From CBDIHP01 sp965279195 (lineage in GTDB: Bacteria > Planctomycetota > Planctomycetia > Isosphaerales > Isosphaeraceae): a DNA stretch of 64,000 nucleotides. Every line of letters starts with the position of its first letter. The stretch's first letter is position 1. A program made the position numbers and the translations under genes. This document shows positions 19,524-28,600 of the stretch, piece by piece. The notes under the pieces were generated by a model. The model was not told the DNA's origin, made no database searches, and was given only the letters and a program-made list of their open reading frames with translations. Location of the stretch: the NCBI GenBank assembly GCA_965279195.1, contig CBDIHP010000036.1, forward strand, positions 167,035-231,034. The letters are read 5' to 3'.

Positions 19524-22034
19524 ATGCGCATCCCTCGTCGAACCGCGGGACTCCCCGTCCTCGCCGTTTCGGCCCTGGTCCTGTCCTCGGGCGCGTGGGC
19601 GGCCGATACCTCCCCGGCGAAGAAGGCCAAGGCGGCCCCGGTCGAAGTGCAGGCCACGCCCCAGCAGCTCATCGGGGCGCCGAATGCCGTCGCGATCGAG
19701 CCGAAGGGCGCGAGCCTCGTCGGCAAGCGGGCGACCCGCCAGCTCATCGCCTCCGCCACCTACCCCGACGGCAGCGTCCGCGACCTCACCCGAGCCCTGA
19801 CCTGGGTGAGCCTCAACCCCGAGGTCGCCGCGGTCAATGCCAAGGGCCTGGTCCTGCCGAAGTCCAACGGCAAGGCCGTGATCGTCGCGCGTGGGGGTAG
19901 CGTCGAGGTCAAGACCGAGGTCGCGGTCTCCGGGCTCGACAAGGCCACGCCGATCAGCTTCCGCAATGACGTCATCCCCGCCTTCAGCCAGGCCAATTGC
20001 AACATGGGGGCCTGCCACGGCACCCCCACCGGCAAGGGCGGGTTCAAGCTCAGCCTCCGCGGCTACCTCCCCGATCAGGACTTCTTCACCCTCAGCCGCG
20101 AGGCCGGCGGCCGCCGCATCAATCCGCTCGCCGCCGAGACCAGCATGGTCCTCCGCAAGCCGCTCGGCGAGCAGGCCCACGAGGGCGGCCTCCGCCTGAG
20201 CCGGAACTCCAAGAGCTACGAGTATATTCACGACTGGATCGCCGAGGGCGCCCGCGAAGACGCCAAGGCGCCCGCCGCGGTCAAGCTGGAGATCGTCCCC
20301 GGCAACCGCGTCCTGAACGCCCCGGCGAAGACGCAGCAGATCGCCGCCATCGTCCACTACGCCGACGGCACCAGCCGCGACGTCACCCCGATCTGCTATT
20401 ACAACTCGTCCAACCCCGAGATCGCCGACGTCGACGCCGACGGCTTCGTCGCCTTCAAGTCGCGCGGGGAAGTGGCCGTCATCGCCCACTACCTCGACCT
20501 CGTCGCCAACGTCCGCCTGACCCATCTGGTCGACGTCCCCGGCTTCAAGCTCGCGGCCGTGCCCCAGGACAACACGATCGACAAGGCCGTCTTCGGCAAG
20601 CTCAACCGGATGCGGATAGCCCCGTCCGAGGCCTGCACCGATCAGGAGTTCATCCGCCGCGCCTACCTCGACACCATCGGTGTTCTGCCGAACCCCGCCG
20701 AGGTCAAGGCGTTCCTCGCCGACAGCTCCAAGGACCGCCGCGAGAAGGTCATCGACTCGCTGCTCAAGCGGCCGGAGTTCGTGGACTTCTGGACCCTCAA
20801 GTTCGCCGACATCCTCCGCGCCAACGGCCGACTGATCCAGAACAAGGGGACTCACGTCTTCACCCGTTGGATCAGGGAAAACCTCGAGAAGAACCGGCCG
20901 ATCAACGAGTTCGTGAAGGATCTCCTCACCGCCGAGGGCTCCAGCTACGGCAACCCGGCCGCGAACTACTACCGGATCAGCCGCGACCCCGAGAATTCGG
21001 TCGAGACCACCGCCCAGCTCTTCCTCGGCGTCCGGATCCAGTGCGCCAAGTGCCACAATCATCCGTTCGAGCGCTGGACGCAGGACGACTACTACGGCTT
21101 CGCCGCCTTCTTCGCCCGCGTCCGCCAGAAGAAGGGCTCGATGCCCGACGACGAGGTCGTGTTCGCAAGCGACGCCGGCGAGGTCCGCCAGCCCCGCACC
21201 GGCGCCACGATGAAGCCCAAGGCCCTCGGCGGGCCGGTCTATGACGACCCCAAGAGCCGCGATCGCCGCGCCCAGCTCGCCTCCTGGCTCACCAGCGGCG
21301 AGAACCCGTTCTTCGCCAAGAGCCTCGTCAACCGCGTCTGGTTCCATCTCGTCGGGCGCGGCATCGTCGAGCCCGTGGACGACTTCCGCGACTCGAACCC
21401 CGCCTCCAACGACGAGCTCCTCGATGGCCTCACCGCCGACTTCGTGAAGTCCAACTTCAACCTCCGCAAGCTCGTCCGGGACATCCTCGCGAGCCGGACC
21501 TATCAGCTCTCGGCCCGCACCAATGAGCTGAATGCCGAGGACAGCCTCTACTTCTCGCATGCGTATACGAAACTCCTCCCCGCCGAGGTGCTGCTCGACG
21601 CGATCTCGACCGTGACGGGCACCACGACCCCCTTCGACGGCCTGCCCAAGGGCTTCCGCGCCACACAGATCCCCGATGGCAAGATGGAGAACCCCTTCCT
21701 CAAGACCTTCGGCCGCCCGGCGCGCGAGCTGGCCTGCGAGTGCGAACGCGAGAGCGACTCGAACCTCTCCCAGGCGTTGCAGCTCATCGGCGGCTCGACC
21801 GTTAACGGCAAGCTCCGCGACGACAGCGGCCGCATGGCCACGCTCGCCAAGGGCAAGAAGTCGCCCGAGGAGATCACCCGCGAGCTGTACATGGTCGCCC
21901 TCGCCCGCGACCCGAACTCCACCGAGGTCGCCGCCGCGAATAAGCACCTGGGCGCCGCCGCCGACCGCCGCCAGGCCGTCGAAGACCTCGGATGGGTGCT
22001 CATCAACTCGAAGGAATTCCTGTTCCGGCATTGA
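19524..22034 (+). CDS. DUF1549/DUF1553 secreted protein with Ig-like domain and haem-like motifs
   Basis: Start at MRIPRRTAGLPVLAV (ATG 19524, GAGGAG 8 bases upstream) gives 836 residues with a signal peptide ending near AWA-A. Residues about 50-130 form a bacterial Ig-like domain (VSLNPEVAAVNAKGLVLP). QANCNMGACHGTP (about 155-167) is the planctomycete cytochrome-C-like motif. A second Ig-like segment follows (about 250-345). DUF1549 spans roughly 360-570 and contains IQCAKCHNHPFERW (about 505-518), a CxxCH motif. DUF1553 fills the C-terminus (SWLTSGENPFFAKSLVNRVW onward). This family is expanded in the phylum and often sits near DUF1501 proteins or sulfatases; here neither is adjacent. The biochemical role is unproven. 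Confidence 0.92.
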   Translation: MRIPRRTAGLPVLAVSALVLSSGAWAADTSPAKKAKAAPVEVQATPQQLIGAPNAVAIEPKGASLVGKRATRQLIASATYPDGSVRDLTRALTWVSLNPEVAAVNAKGLVLPKSNGKAVIVARGGSVEVKTEVAVSGLDKATPISFRNDVIPAFSQANCNMGACHGTPTGKGGFKLSLRGYLPDQDFFTLSREAGGRRINPLAAETSMVLRKPLGEQAHEGGLRLSRNSKSYEYIHDWIAEGAREDAKAPAAVKLEIVPGNRVLNAPAKTQQIAAIVHYADGTSRDVTPICYYNSSNPEIADVDADGFVAFKSRGEVAVIAHYLDLVANVRLTHLVDVPGFKLAAVPQDNTIDKAVFGKLNRMRIAPSEACTDQEFIRRAYLDTIGVLPNPAEVKAFLADSSKDRREKVIDSLLKRPEFVDFWTLKFADILRANGRLIQNKGTHVFTRWIRENLEKNRPINEFVKDLLTAEGSSYGNPAANYYRISRDPENSVETTAQLFLGVRIQCAKCHNHPFERWTQDDYYGFAAFFARVRQKKGSMPDDEVVFASDAGEVRQPRTGATMKPKALGGPVYDDPKSRDRRAQLASWLTSGENPFFAKSLVNRVWFHLVGRGIVEPVDDFRDSNPASNDELLDGLTADFVKSNFNLRKLVRDILASRTYQLSARTNELNAEDSLYFSHAYTKLLPAEVLLDAISTVTGTTTPFDGLPKGFRATQIPDGKMENPFLKTFGRPARELACECERESDSNLSQALQLIGGSTVNGKLRDDSGRMATLAKGKKSPEEITRELYMVALARDPNSTEVAAANKHLGAAADRRQAVEDLGWVLINSKEFLFRH

Positions 22035-22152
22035 TCCGTCCGGATTGAAGGAACCCACCCGACCCTTGACGGGCCCCGCGCCTTCGCATCTGATGCGAGG
22101 GCGCGGGGCCCGCGTCGTCGAGCCCGACCCGCTTCCGAACGGCTGGATCTCC

Positions 22153-23310
22153 ATGGCACGGCGACACCCCATCTCGAAGTCCCGCAGGCCTCCGAAGAAC
22201 GCCGGGCAGGCCCGGAAGGCGGGGAACGACGAGGATGCGCGCCCGCCTCGCTGGCTACCCGGCTGCCTCCTGTCGGGCATGATCCTCGCGTTCGTCCTGC
22301 CGCTCGTCTACTTCCAGGCCCAGTCGAACCGCTTCGAGCGGGTACGCGAGGAGGTGGAGCGCCTCGGCGGCAAGGCCGAGCGACTCTCCGAGTCGGACAC
22401 CATGCTCGGGACAGTCGACCTGTCGGGCCGCCCCATCACGGACGGGGATCTCGAACGACTCGGGCCGCTCTTCCGCGGAATGAACGGCCCGAAGGTCCTG
22501 AAACTCTCCGGCACGAAGGTCACCGACGGCGGCCTCAAGCAACTCGCGGGCATCCCCGGCCTCTGCGAGCTCGAACTCGACGGGACCGACGTCCGCGGGC
22601 CCGGACTGGCCTCGCTCGGCGGTATGGGCGGCGGCGACCAGTGGAACGTCCGCATCAGCCTCGCACGGTCGAAGGTGGATGACGCGGGCCTGCGTTCGCT
22701 CCACTCCGACACCCTGGACATCCTCGACCTGACCGACTGCCGAATCTCGGGGGAGAGCCTGGGCCACCTGAGGACCATGCCGGAGCTGAACCACCTCATC
22801 CTGGCCGGATGCCCGATCGGTCGTGATTCCCTGGCGGGACTCGATGGCTGGTCGACCCTGACGACCCTCTCGCTGGCCCGGACGCGTGTGGATGACGTGG
22901 GTCTCCTCGCGTTCCCGACCATGAGTGCCCTGGAGTCGCTCGACCTCTCGCGGACCGGCGTGACCGACGCGGGGCTGCCGGGGCTGCTCAGGATCCCATC
23001 GCTCGCGGCACTCGGGCTGGACGGGACCTCGATCACGACGGCCGGCATGCTCCATCTCAAGGATTTGCACCGGATCACATCGATCAGCCTCAACGGCACG
23101 GCCGTCGACGATGTGACCCTTTCCCGCTGCGCGGGCTGGCCGACGCTCTCCAGCATCTCCCTGGAAGGCACCGCGGTCACCGACGCCGGGCTGGCCCAAC
23201 TCGCCAGCTACCCCCGCCTCGCACGGGTCCTGCTCAGGGGGGCACGCCACTCGCCGGCGGGAATCCGACGCCTGAAGGGGTTGCGCCCCAGCATGCTCAT
23301 TGATGATTGA
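22153..23310 (+). CDS. Membrane-anchored leucine-rich-repeat protein
   Basis: A protein of 385 residues from ATG 22153, with a basic N-terminal segment, one transmembrane helix (about residues 36-54, CLLSGMILAFVLPLVYF) and a C-terminal stack of about 12 leucine-rich repeats with the phrase LxLxGTxVTDAGLxxL (e.g. VLKLSGTKVTDGGLKQLAGI). The topology places the repeats outside the cytoplasmic membrane. LRRs bind proteins, so an adaptor role is likely. It lies 118 bases after the DUF1549/1553 gene on the same strand and may be cotranscribed. Confidence 0.82.
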   Translation: MARRHPISKSRRPPKNAGQARKAGNDEDARPPRWLPGCLLSGMILAFVLPLVYFQAQSNRFERVREEVERLGGKAERLSESDTMLGTVDLSGRPITDGDLERLGPLFRGMNGPKVLKLSGTKVTDGGLKQLAGIPGLCELELDGTDVRGPGLASLGGMGGGDQWNVRISLARSKVDDAGLRSLHSDTLDILDLTDCRISGESLGHLRTMPELNHLILAGCPIGRDSLAGLDGWSTLTTLSLARTRVDDVGLLAFPTMSALESLDLSRTGVTDAGLPGLLRIPSLAALGLDGTSITTAGMLHLKDLHRITSISLNGTAVDDVTLSRCAGWPTLSSISLEGTAVTDAGLAQLASYPRLARVLLRGARHSPAGIRRLKGLRPSMLIDD

Positions 23311-23367
23311 GTTCGTATGTTCATGTTGAACTGGTATGCAGTGGTCGGCCTGCCCAGGAGTTTCCCC

Positions 23368-25164
23368 ATGCCCCGTGACCGCCGCCTCGTGCTCGGCTCG
23401 CTCTTGCTCCTACCTGGCCTGTTCGGCAGGACGTCGATGGCGGCTCAGCCCGGGTACTCGATCCCGATCGTCGACATCTCCGGGCAGAAATCGCGTCAGG
23501 TCGTCGTCGATCGCGAGAAAGGGCAATACCTCGGCCACCCAACGACCGTGCTGCTCGAAGACGGCAAGGCGATGCTGATCGTCTACCCGAAGGGCCACGG
23601 CAAGGGGCCGATCGTCTACAAGCGGAGCACCGACGGCGGCAGGACATGGACCGGCCGCCTGCCGACCCCGGAGAACTGGGCGACCTCGAAGGAGACGCCG
23701 ACGATCCACCGGATCACCAGGCCCGACGGGTCGAAACGCCTGCTCATGTTCTCGGGCCTGTATCCGATCCGGATCGCCCGGTCCGACGACGACGGCAAGT
23801 CGTGGACGCCGCTGGAGCCGATCGGCGATTTCGGTGGGATCGTCGCGATGGGCAGCCTGGAGACCTTGAAGAACGGCGACCTCATGGCCCTGTTCCACGA
23901 CGACGGCCGATTCCTCCGGAACTCCGGCAAGACCGGCCCCTTCGTGGTCTACAAGACCATCTCCAGGGACTCCGGTCTCACCTGGTCGCAGCCCGTCGCG
24001 ATTGCCCGGCACCCCTCGGCCCACCTCTGCGAGCCCGGCCTGATCCGCTCGCCGGACGGCAAACAGATCGCCGTCCTCCTGCGCGAGAACAGCCGCAAGA
24101 TGAACTCCTTCCTGATCCTCTCCGACGACGAGGGCCGGACCTGGACCGAGCCGAAGGAACTCCCCGGCTCGCTGACAGGCGATCGGCACGTCGGCAAGTA
24201 TGCGAAAGACGGTCGCCTGTTCATTTCCTTCCGCGACACGACGCGGCAGAGCCCGACCAAGGGGGACTGGGTCGCCTGGGTCGGGACTTATGAGGACATC
24301 ATCAACGGTCGAGAAGGGCAGTATCGTGTCCGACTGATGGACAACACCAAGGGGGCCGACTGCGCCTATCCGGGCGTCGAGGTGCTGCCCGATGGCACGA
24401 TCGTCACCACGACCTACGGCCACTGGGAGCCGGGCGAGGCCCCCTACATCGTGAGCGTCCGGCTCAGGCTCGATGAACTCGATCGTGCCCGCAAGGAGTC
24501 AAAATCGGCGAACTCCGCGTTCGCCCCGACGTCCAGCTACGAGCGGCAGACCATCGAGGGCTGGCCCATCATGGTCCGCAAGGAGTTCCTCCGCGATCAG
24601 CCCGAACTCGCCGCACGCACGCTCAAACGCCTGCGCGAGCAACTGAAGCAGATCGTCGAGCGGCTGCCGGCGGGCCCCGTGATGTCTCTCAAGAAGATCA
24701 TGATCTGGGTCGAGGAGAACGACCCGCACCACCCCTGCATGGCGTACCACCCCGACCCCAACTGGCTTCGCGACCACGGCATGAACCCGGACAAGGCCCG
24801 CTGCGTCGAACTGGCCAATGCCAGGAATTTCCTCTCGTGGACCAGAGAACAGCCCTGGATGGTCCTGCACGAACTGGCGCATGGATACCATCACCAGTTC
24901 CTCATGGGGGGCTATAATGCGAAGGACGTCGCCGGGTGTTACGACGCCGCGAAAACCGCGGGCACTTACGAGTCGGTCAAACGCTACAACGGCCGGACCG
25001 AACGGGCCTACGCGCTGAACAACCCGATGGAATATTTCGCCGAGGCGACGGAAGCGTACTTCGGCGTCAATGATTTCTACCCCTTCAATCGTGCCGAGCT
25101 GAAGTCGCACGATCCCAGGGCTTTCGCCCTGCTCGGGCGGATCTGGCAGGACACTTCCAACTGA
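23368..25164 (+). CDS. Secreted sialidase-like / HExxH metallopeptidase-like fusion
   Basis: ATG 23368 is chosen because AGGAG sits 7-8 bases upstream and the protein then begins with a good signal peptide (PRDRRLVLGSLLLLPGLFG). The 598-residue product has a six-bladed sialidase-like propeller with four Asp-boxes: STDGGRTW (87-94), SDDDGKSW (139-146), SRDSGLTW (199-206) and SDDEGRTW (252-259). From about residue 395 a second domain contains HELAHGYHH (501-509) followed by EYFAEATEAYFG (555-566), a zinc-binding HExxH with a downstream glutamate as in gluzincin-type peptidases. The sialidase arginine triad was not checked. The pairing suggests breakdown of glycoproteins or a surface glycan. Confidence 0.85.
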   Translation: MPRDRRLVLGSLLLLPGLFGRTSMAAQPGYSIPIVDISGQKSRQVVVDREKGQYLGHPTTVLLEDGKAMLIVYPKGHGKGPIVYKRSTDGGRTWTGRLPTPENWATSKETPTIHRITRPDGSKRLLMFSGLYPIRIARSDDDGKSWTPLEPIGDFGGIVAMGSLETLKNGDLMALFHDDGRFLRNSGKTGPFVVYKTISRDSGLTWSQPVAIARHPSAHLCEPGLIRSPDGKQIAVLLRENSRKMNSFLILSDDEGRTWTEPKELPGSLTGDRHVGKYAKDGRLFISFRDTTRQSPTKGDWVAWVGTYEDIINGREGQYRVRLMDNTKGADCAYPGVEVLPDGTIVTTTYGHWEPGEAPYIVSVRLRLDELDRARKESKSANSAFAPTSSYERQTIEGWPIMVRKEFLRDQPELAARTLKRLREQLKQIVERLPAGPVMSLKKIMIWVEENDPHHPCMAYHPDPNWLRDHGMNPDKARCVELANARNFLSWTREQPWMVLHELAHGYHHQFLMGGYNAKDVAGCYDAAKTAGTYESVKRYNGRTERAYALNNPMEYFAEATEAYFGVNDFYPFNRAELKSHDPRAFALLGRIWQDTSN

Positions 25165-25184
25165 TCGAGCGGGGAGGACAGCAC

Positions 25185-25613
25185 ATGGCGGAACGCATCG
25201 CGACGGTGAGGCCGGTCGAGGAGTCGGAGGCGACCGGCAAGGTCGCCGAGATCTACGCCGACATCAAAAAGACCCGATCCGTCGACAGGATTTCCAACTT
25301 CTGGCGCGTCCTGGCTACGAATCCCGATCAACTGGAATTGATCTGGAATCATCTCAAGGCGATCATGCATCCCGAGGCCGTCGGCCGGGCGTCGAAGCTC
25401 TCGCCGTTGATGCGGGAGATCATCGCCGTGGCCGTCTCGACCACCAACGGCTGCGCGTATTGCACCAACTCGCACACCGCCGCCGCGAAGACGCACGGCA
25501 TGGACGAGGAGATGCTCGGCGAGGTGCTGGCGGTCGTGTCGCTGTTCAACCTGACCAATCGACTCGCCGACGGCTACCGCATCGAGCCCGACGTCCTGCC
25601 GCCCGTCGATTGA
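25185..25613 (+). CDS. AhpD-like / carboxymuconolactone-decarboxylase-family protein
   Basis: This 142-residue all-helical protein has the family motif NGCAYCTNSHT: Cys90, Cys93 and His97. In AhpD-like proteins the CxxC and histidine form a peroxidase-type redox centre. Length and the LSPLMREIIAVAVS helix before the motif fit the family. It follows the sialidase-peptidase gene by 20 bases with a good GGGGAGG site, so the two probably share an mRNA, but a link between them is not evident. Its stop codon TGA directly abuts the reverse-strand stop of the next gene (TGATCA). Confidence 0.9.
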   Translation: MAERIATVRPVEESEATGKVAEIYADIKKTRSVDRISNFWRVLATNPDQLELIWNHLKAIMHPEAVGRASKLSPLMREIIAVAVSTTNGCAYCTNSHTAAAKTHGMDEEMLGEVLAVVSLFNLTNRLADGYRIEPDVLPPVD

Positions 25614-28600
25614 TCATTTCTCGTCGGGTTCATACAGGCCCGGCAGCGTCCCCACGTCGAGCTTCGCCGCGGCCCGCGACTGCAGCAGGAACGCGACCAG
25701 GTCGGCCGCCTCCTGCTGCGACAGCTTCGAGCCCAGATCCTCGGGCATCAGCGATTTGCCGGTGTCCCGCATCTGCTCGATCTGACTCCTCAGGATCGTC
25801 TGCGGCTCGCCGTTCGATCCGACGAGAGTCAGGCTGCTGGCCGTCTCGGAGGCGATCAGACCCTGATAAACACGGCCCGAGACGTCACTGATGAGATACT
25901 GGGCATAGTTCGGCGCGACGTAGCGATTCGGGTCGAGGATGTGCATGAGCAGATTCTCGGCGTCGGTGAATTGCGTCGCCGAGAGGTCGGGGCCGACATT
26001 CTTGCCCTTCTCGCCGACCTTGTGGCATGTCACGCAGAGCTTGTCGAATACCACGGAGCCCCTCGCCCGATCGCCCTTGAGCCTGAGTGACGGGGCGAAG
26101 GAATCCACCAGTCTAGCGTTGACTGGGGTCGGCAGGACGGCCTTCGCCAGCTCGGCGATCTCCCGGTTCCTGTGCGAGAGCAGGGCGGAGCGGCGGACCG
26201 GGTCGATCTGCAAGGGATCTGCATTTCCCGATCGGATGTTGCGGAGCATGGCGAGCGTCCACGGCTCCCGCGAGAGCAGCACGTTGAACGCCTCGACCCG
26301 GGCTTGCGGGGCAAGGTGTTGCAGCCCGCCAATCGTCGAGGGCACGATCTCGGGGTCGTTGTAAGTCCCCAGCGTGCGGATGGCCGCCGCCTGGATTGGC
26401 CCTGCGGTGCCCGGCCGGAGTAACAGGGCAAAGGTCGGCTGGACGTGGCCGAGCGGGAAGCTGGAAAGGAAACCGATGGCCTCGATCCGGGCGGCTTCCG
26501 GCTGCGAACCGTCGCGGGCGACCTGTTCGGCCGATTTCCACCAGGATTCGATCACATCGGCATCCGGCCCCACGAGGGCGAATCGCTGCCCTGTCGAACG
26601 CAAGCCCCTGGCCAGGGCACGCGACCATCTTCGGGCGTGCCCGGCCGTCACATCGTGGATCACAGTGATGCTGCGATGCCGATCCGACGCGTCATTCCTC
26701 GCCCCAACGATCGCGAGCAGGGCCTCCAGCCAGATCTGCCCCTGGCTGCTCCCCAGGAAAGCCGTGTCCCGGGCGAGTTCCTCGAACATCCGGCCCGCGA
26801 ACGGGGCCGACGAACTCAGCACCGCGAGCCGGGTCCAGTTATCCCCGAGATCCCGGCGGGCAATCGCGGCGAGGGCCGACGCGGCCCGGGCATCGGTCGA
26901 CGCACCGAGCGAGAGCGCGACCTGGAACCTCAGCCTGACATCATTCGAAGCGGCCAGTTTCATCAACGCATCGAGAAACCTGGGGTCGCTCCCGAGTCGC
27001 CCTTCGGCGAGCTTCGCGGCCTGCGCGGCAAGCCTCGGGGTCGTGATCGAGAGTGAGGCGAGCAAGGGATCGGCCGTCAGGGAACCTAACCCCTCAAGCG
27101 ACCAGAGGGCATGAATCCGTGCCGTCGTATCCGCTCGGACATCGAGGAGCAGTTCGCGGAGATGAGGTATGGCGGTCTTGTCCTGCCGTTCGAAGATCAA
27201 GCGGTGAGCTGTGTCCCGCGCCCAGGAGTCGCGCTCCTTGAGGAGGACGACCAGTTCGACGGTCGAACACTCGCTGAGTCTCCGTTGAGGCCGTCCTTGG
27301 AAACCGGTGGGGGCGATGCGGTAGAGGCGTCCCTGGTCGCGTCCGCGGCGAAGGTCGAGATGCTTCACCACGTCGTTGGGGATGTGGATGGCTTCAATCG
27401 TCTCCCGGCTCATGTCGAGGGCGTGGAGCGTGCCGTCGGGGGCGTTGATCAGGTTGACCGGCCGGAACCAGGTGTCGGACGATCGGACGAACTCGGCCCC
27501 CGCGTCGGCCCGCTCGCCCTTGAAGGTCGGGCCCTGGGGGATCAGTCGCATGCGGTGAATCAGATTGTTTTGCGCATCGGGGACGAACGCATTCCCGTAG
27601 TATTCGGCCGGATAGGCGCTTCCGCGATAGATCGTGACCCCGGCCGCCGCGTCGATCACGTGATGGCTCGCCCCGGCGGCGTCGGCCGACCGCTCGCCGT
27701 GGGCGATCCGTCGGCTGGATCGGATCTGCCGCCATCGCTCCAGCGGGCTGATCCGGAAGATGGGCACCGGGTTGGTCGAGACACTCTCCAGGCCCGTCGC
27801 GACCGGCAAATACGGGTTGCGTGCCAGCGCATCGAGCGGCAGGACCGCGTGCAGAATCGGCCGCGACTCGCTGCAGAGGAAACGGTTGCCATCGTCGTCG
27901 AAGCTGTTCCCGAACTGCACGGTGCCGGTGATCGGCTCGAATGAAAATGTGTTCGGGTCGAACCGGAAATCCCTGCCCTTCACATCGATCCCGGGGCCGT
28001 CCTTCTTGACCACGCGCGTGACGAGTCCGCCGTTTACGGACGTCGATCCGTAGACCTTGTGATCGAGGCCGAACGTCAAGTTGTTGAGCATGCCTTGCTC
28101 GTTGCCCGTGCCGAAGCCGGTGAAGAGTTTCACGCGGACATCGGCCTTGTGGTCGCCATCGGTATCCTTCATGTACCAGATGTCGGGCGGTGACGTGACG
28201 AACACGCCGCCTTTCCAGGGGGCGATCCCGGCGGCCCAGAGCAGGCCCGTTGCGAAGACGTGCGACTCGTCAAACTTGCCGTCACCGTCCTTGTCGATGA
28301 GCAGCCGGATCGAGCCCAGCGGCGTCTGTCCATCGCGCGGCTTGTACGGATAATCGGTCATCTCCGCGATGTAGAGCCGTCCGTCCTCGTCATAAGCACC
28401 GGCGACCGGGCTGCGGAGCAGGGGTTCGGAGGCGAGCAGGTCGAGATGGAACCCGCCGGTGGTCTCGAATGTCTTGATCGCATCGGCGATCGTCTTGGGC
28501 GGCACCGGCTTGAGGAATTCCGCCAGTTCGGCGTCGTCGTGGGTGCGGGCACTCGGGTCCAACTTCGAGCGAACCAGGTCGGCCTTCCACTCGGCGGGTA

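Noticed and set aside
19386..22280. 964-codon minus-strand frame opposite the DUF1549/1553 gene
   Set aside because: It mirrors codon bias of the clear plus-strand gene, which has a signal peptide and haem-like motifs.
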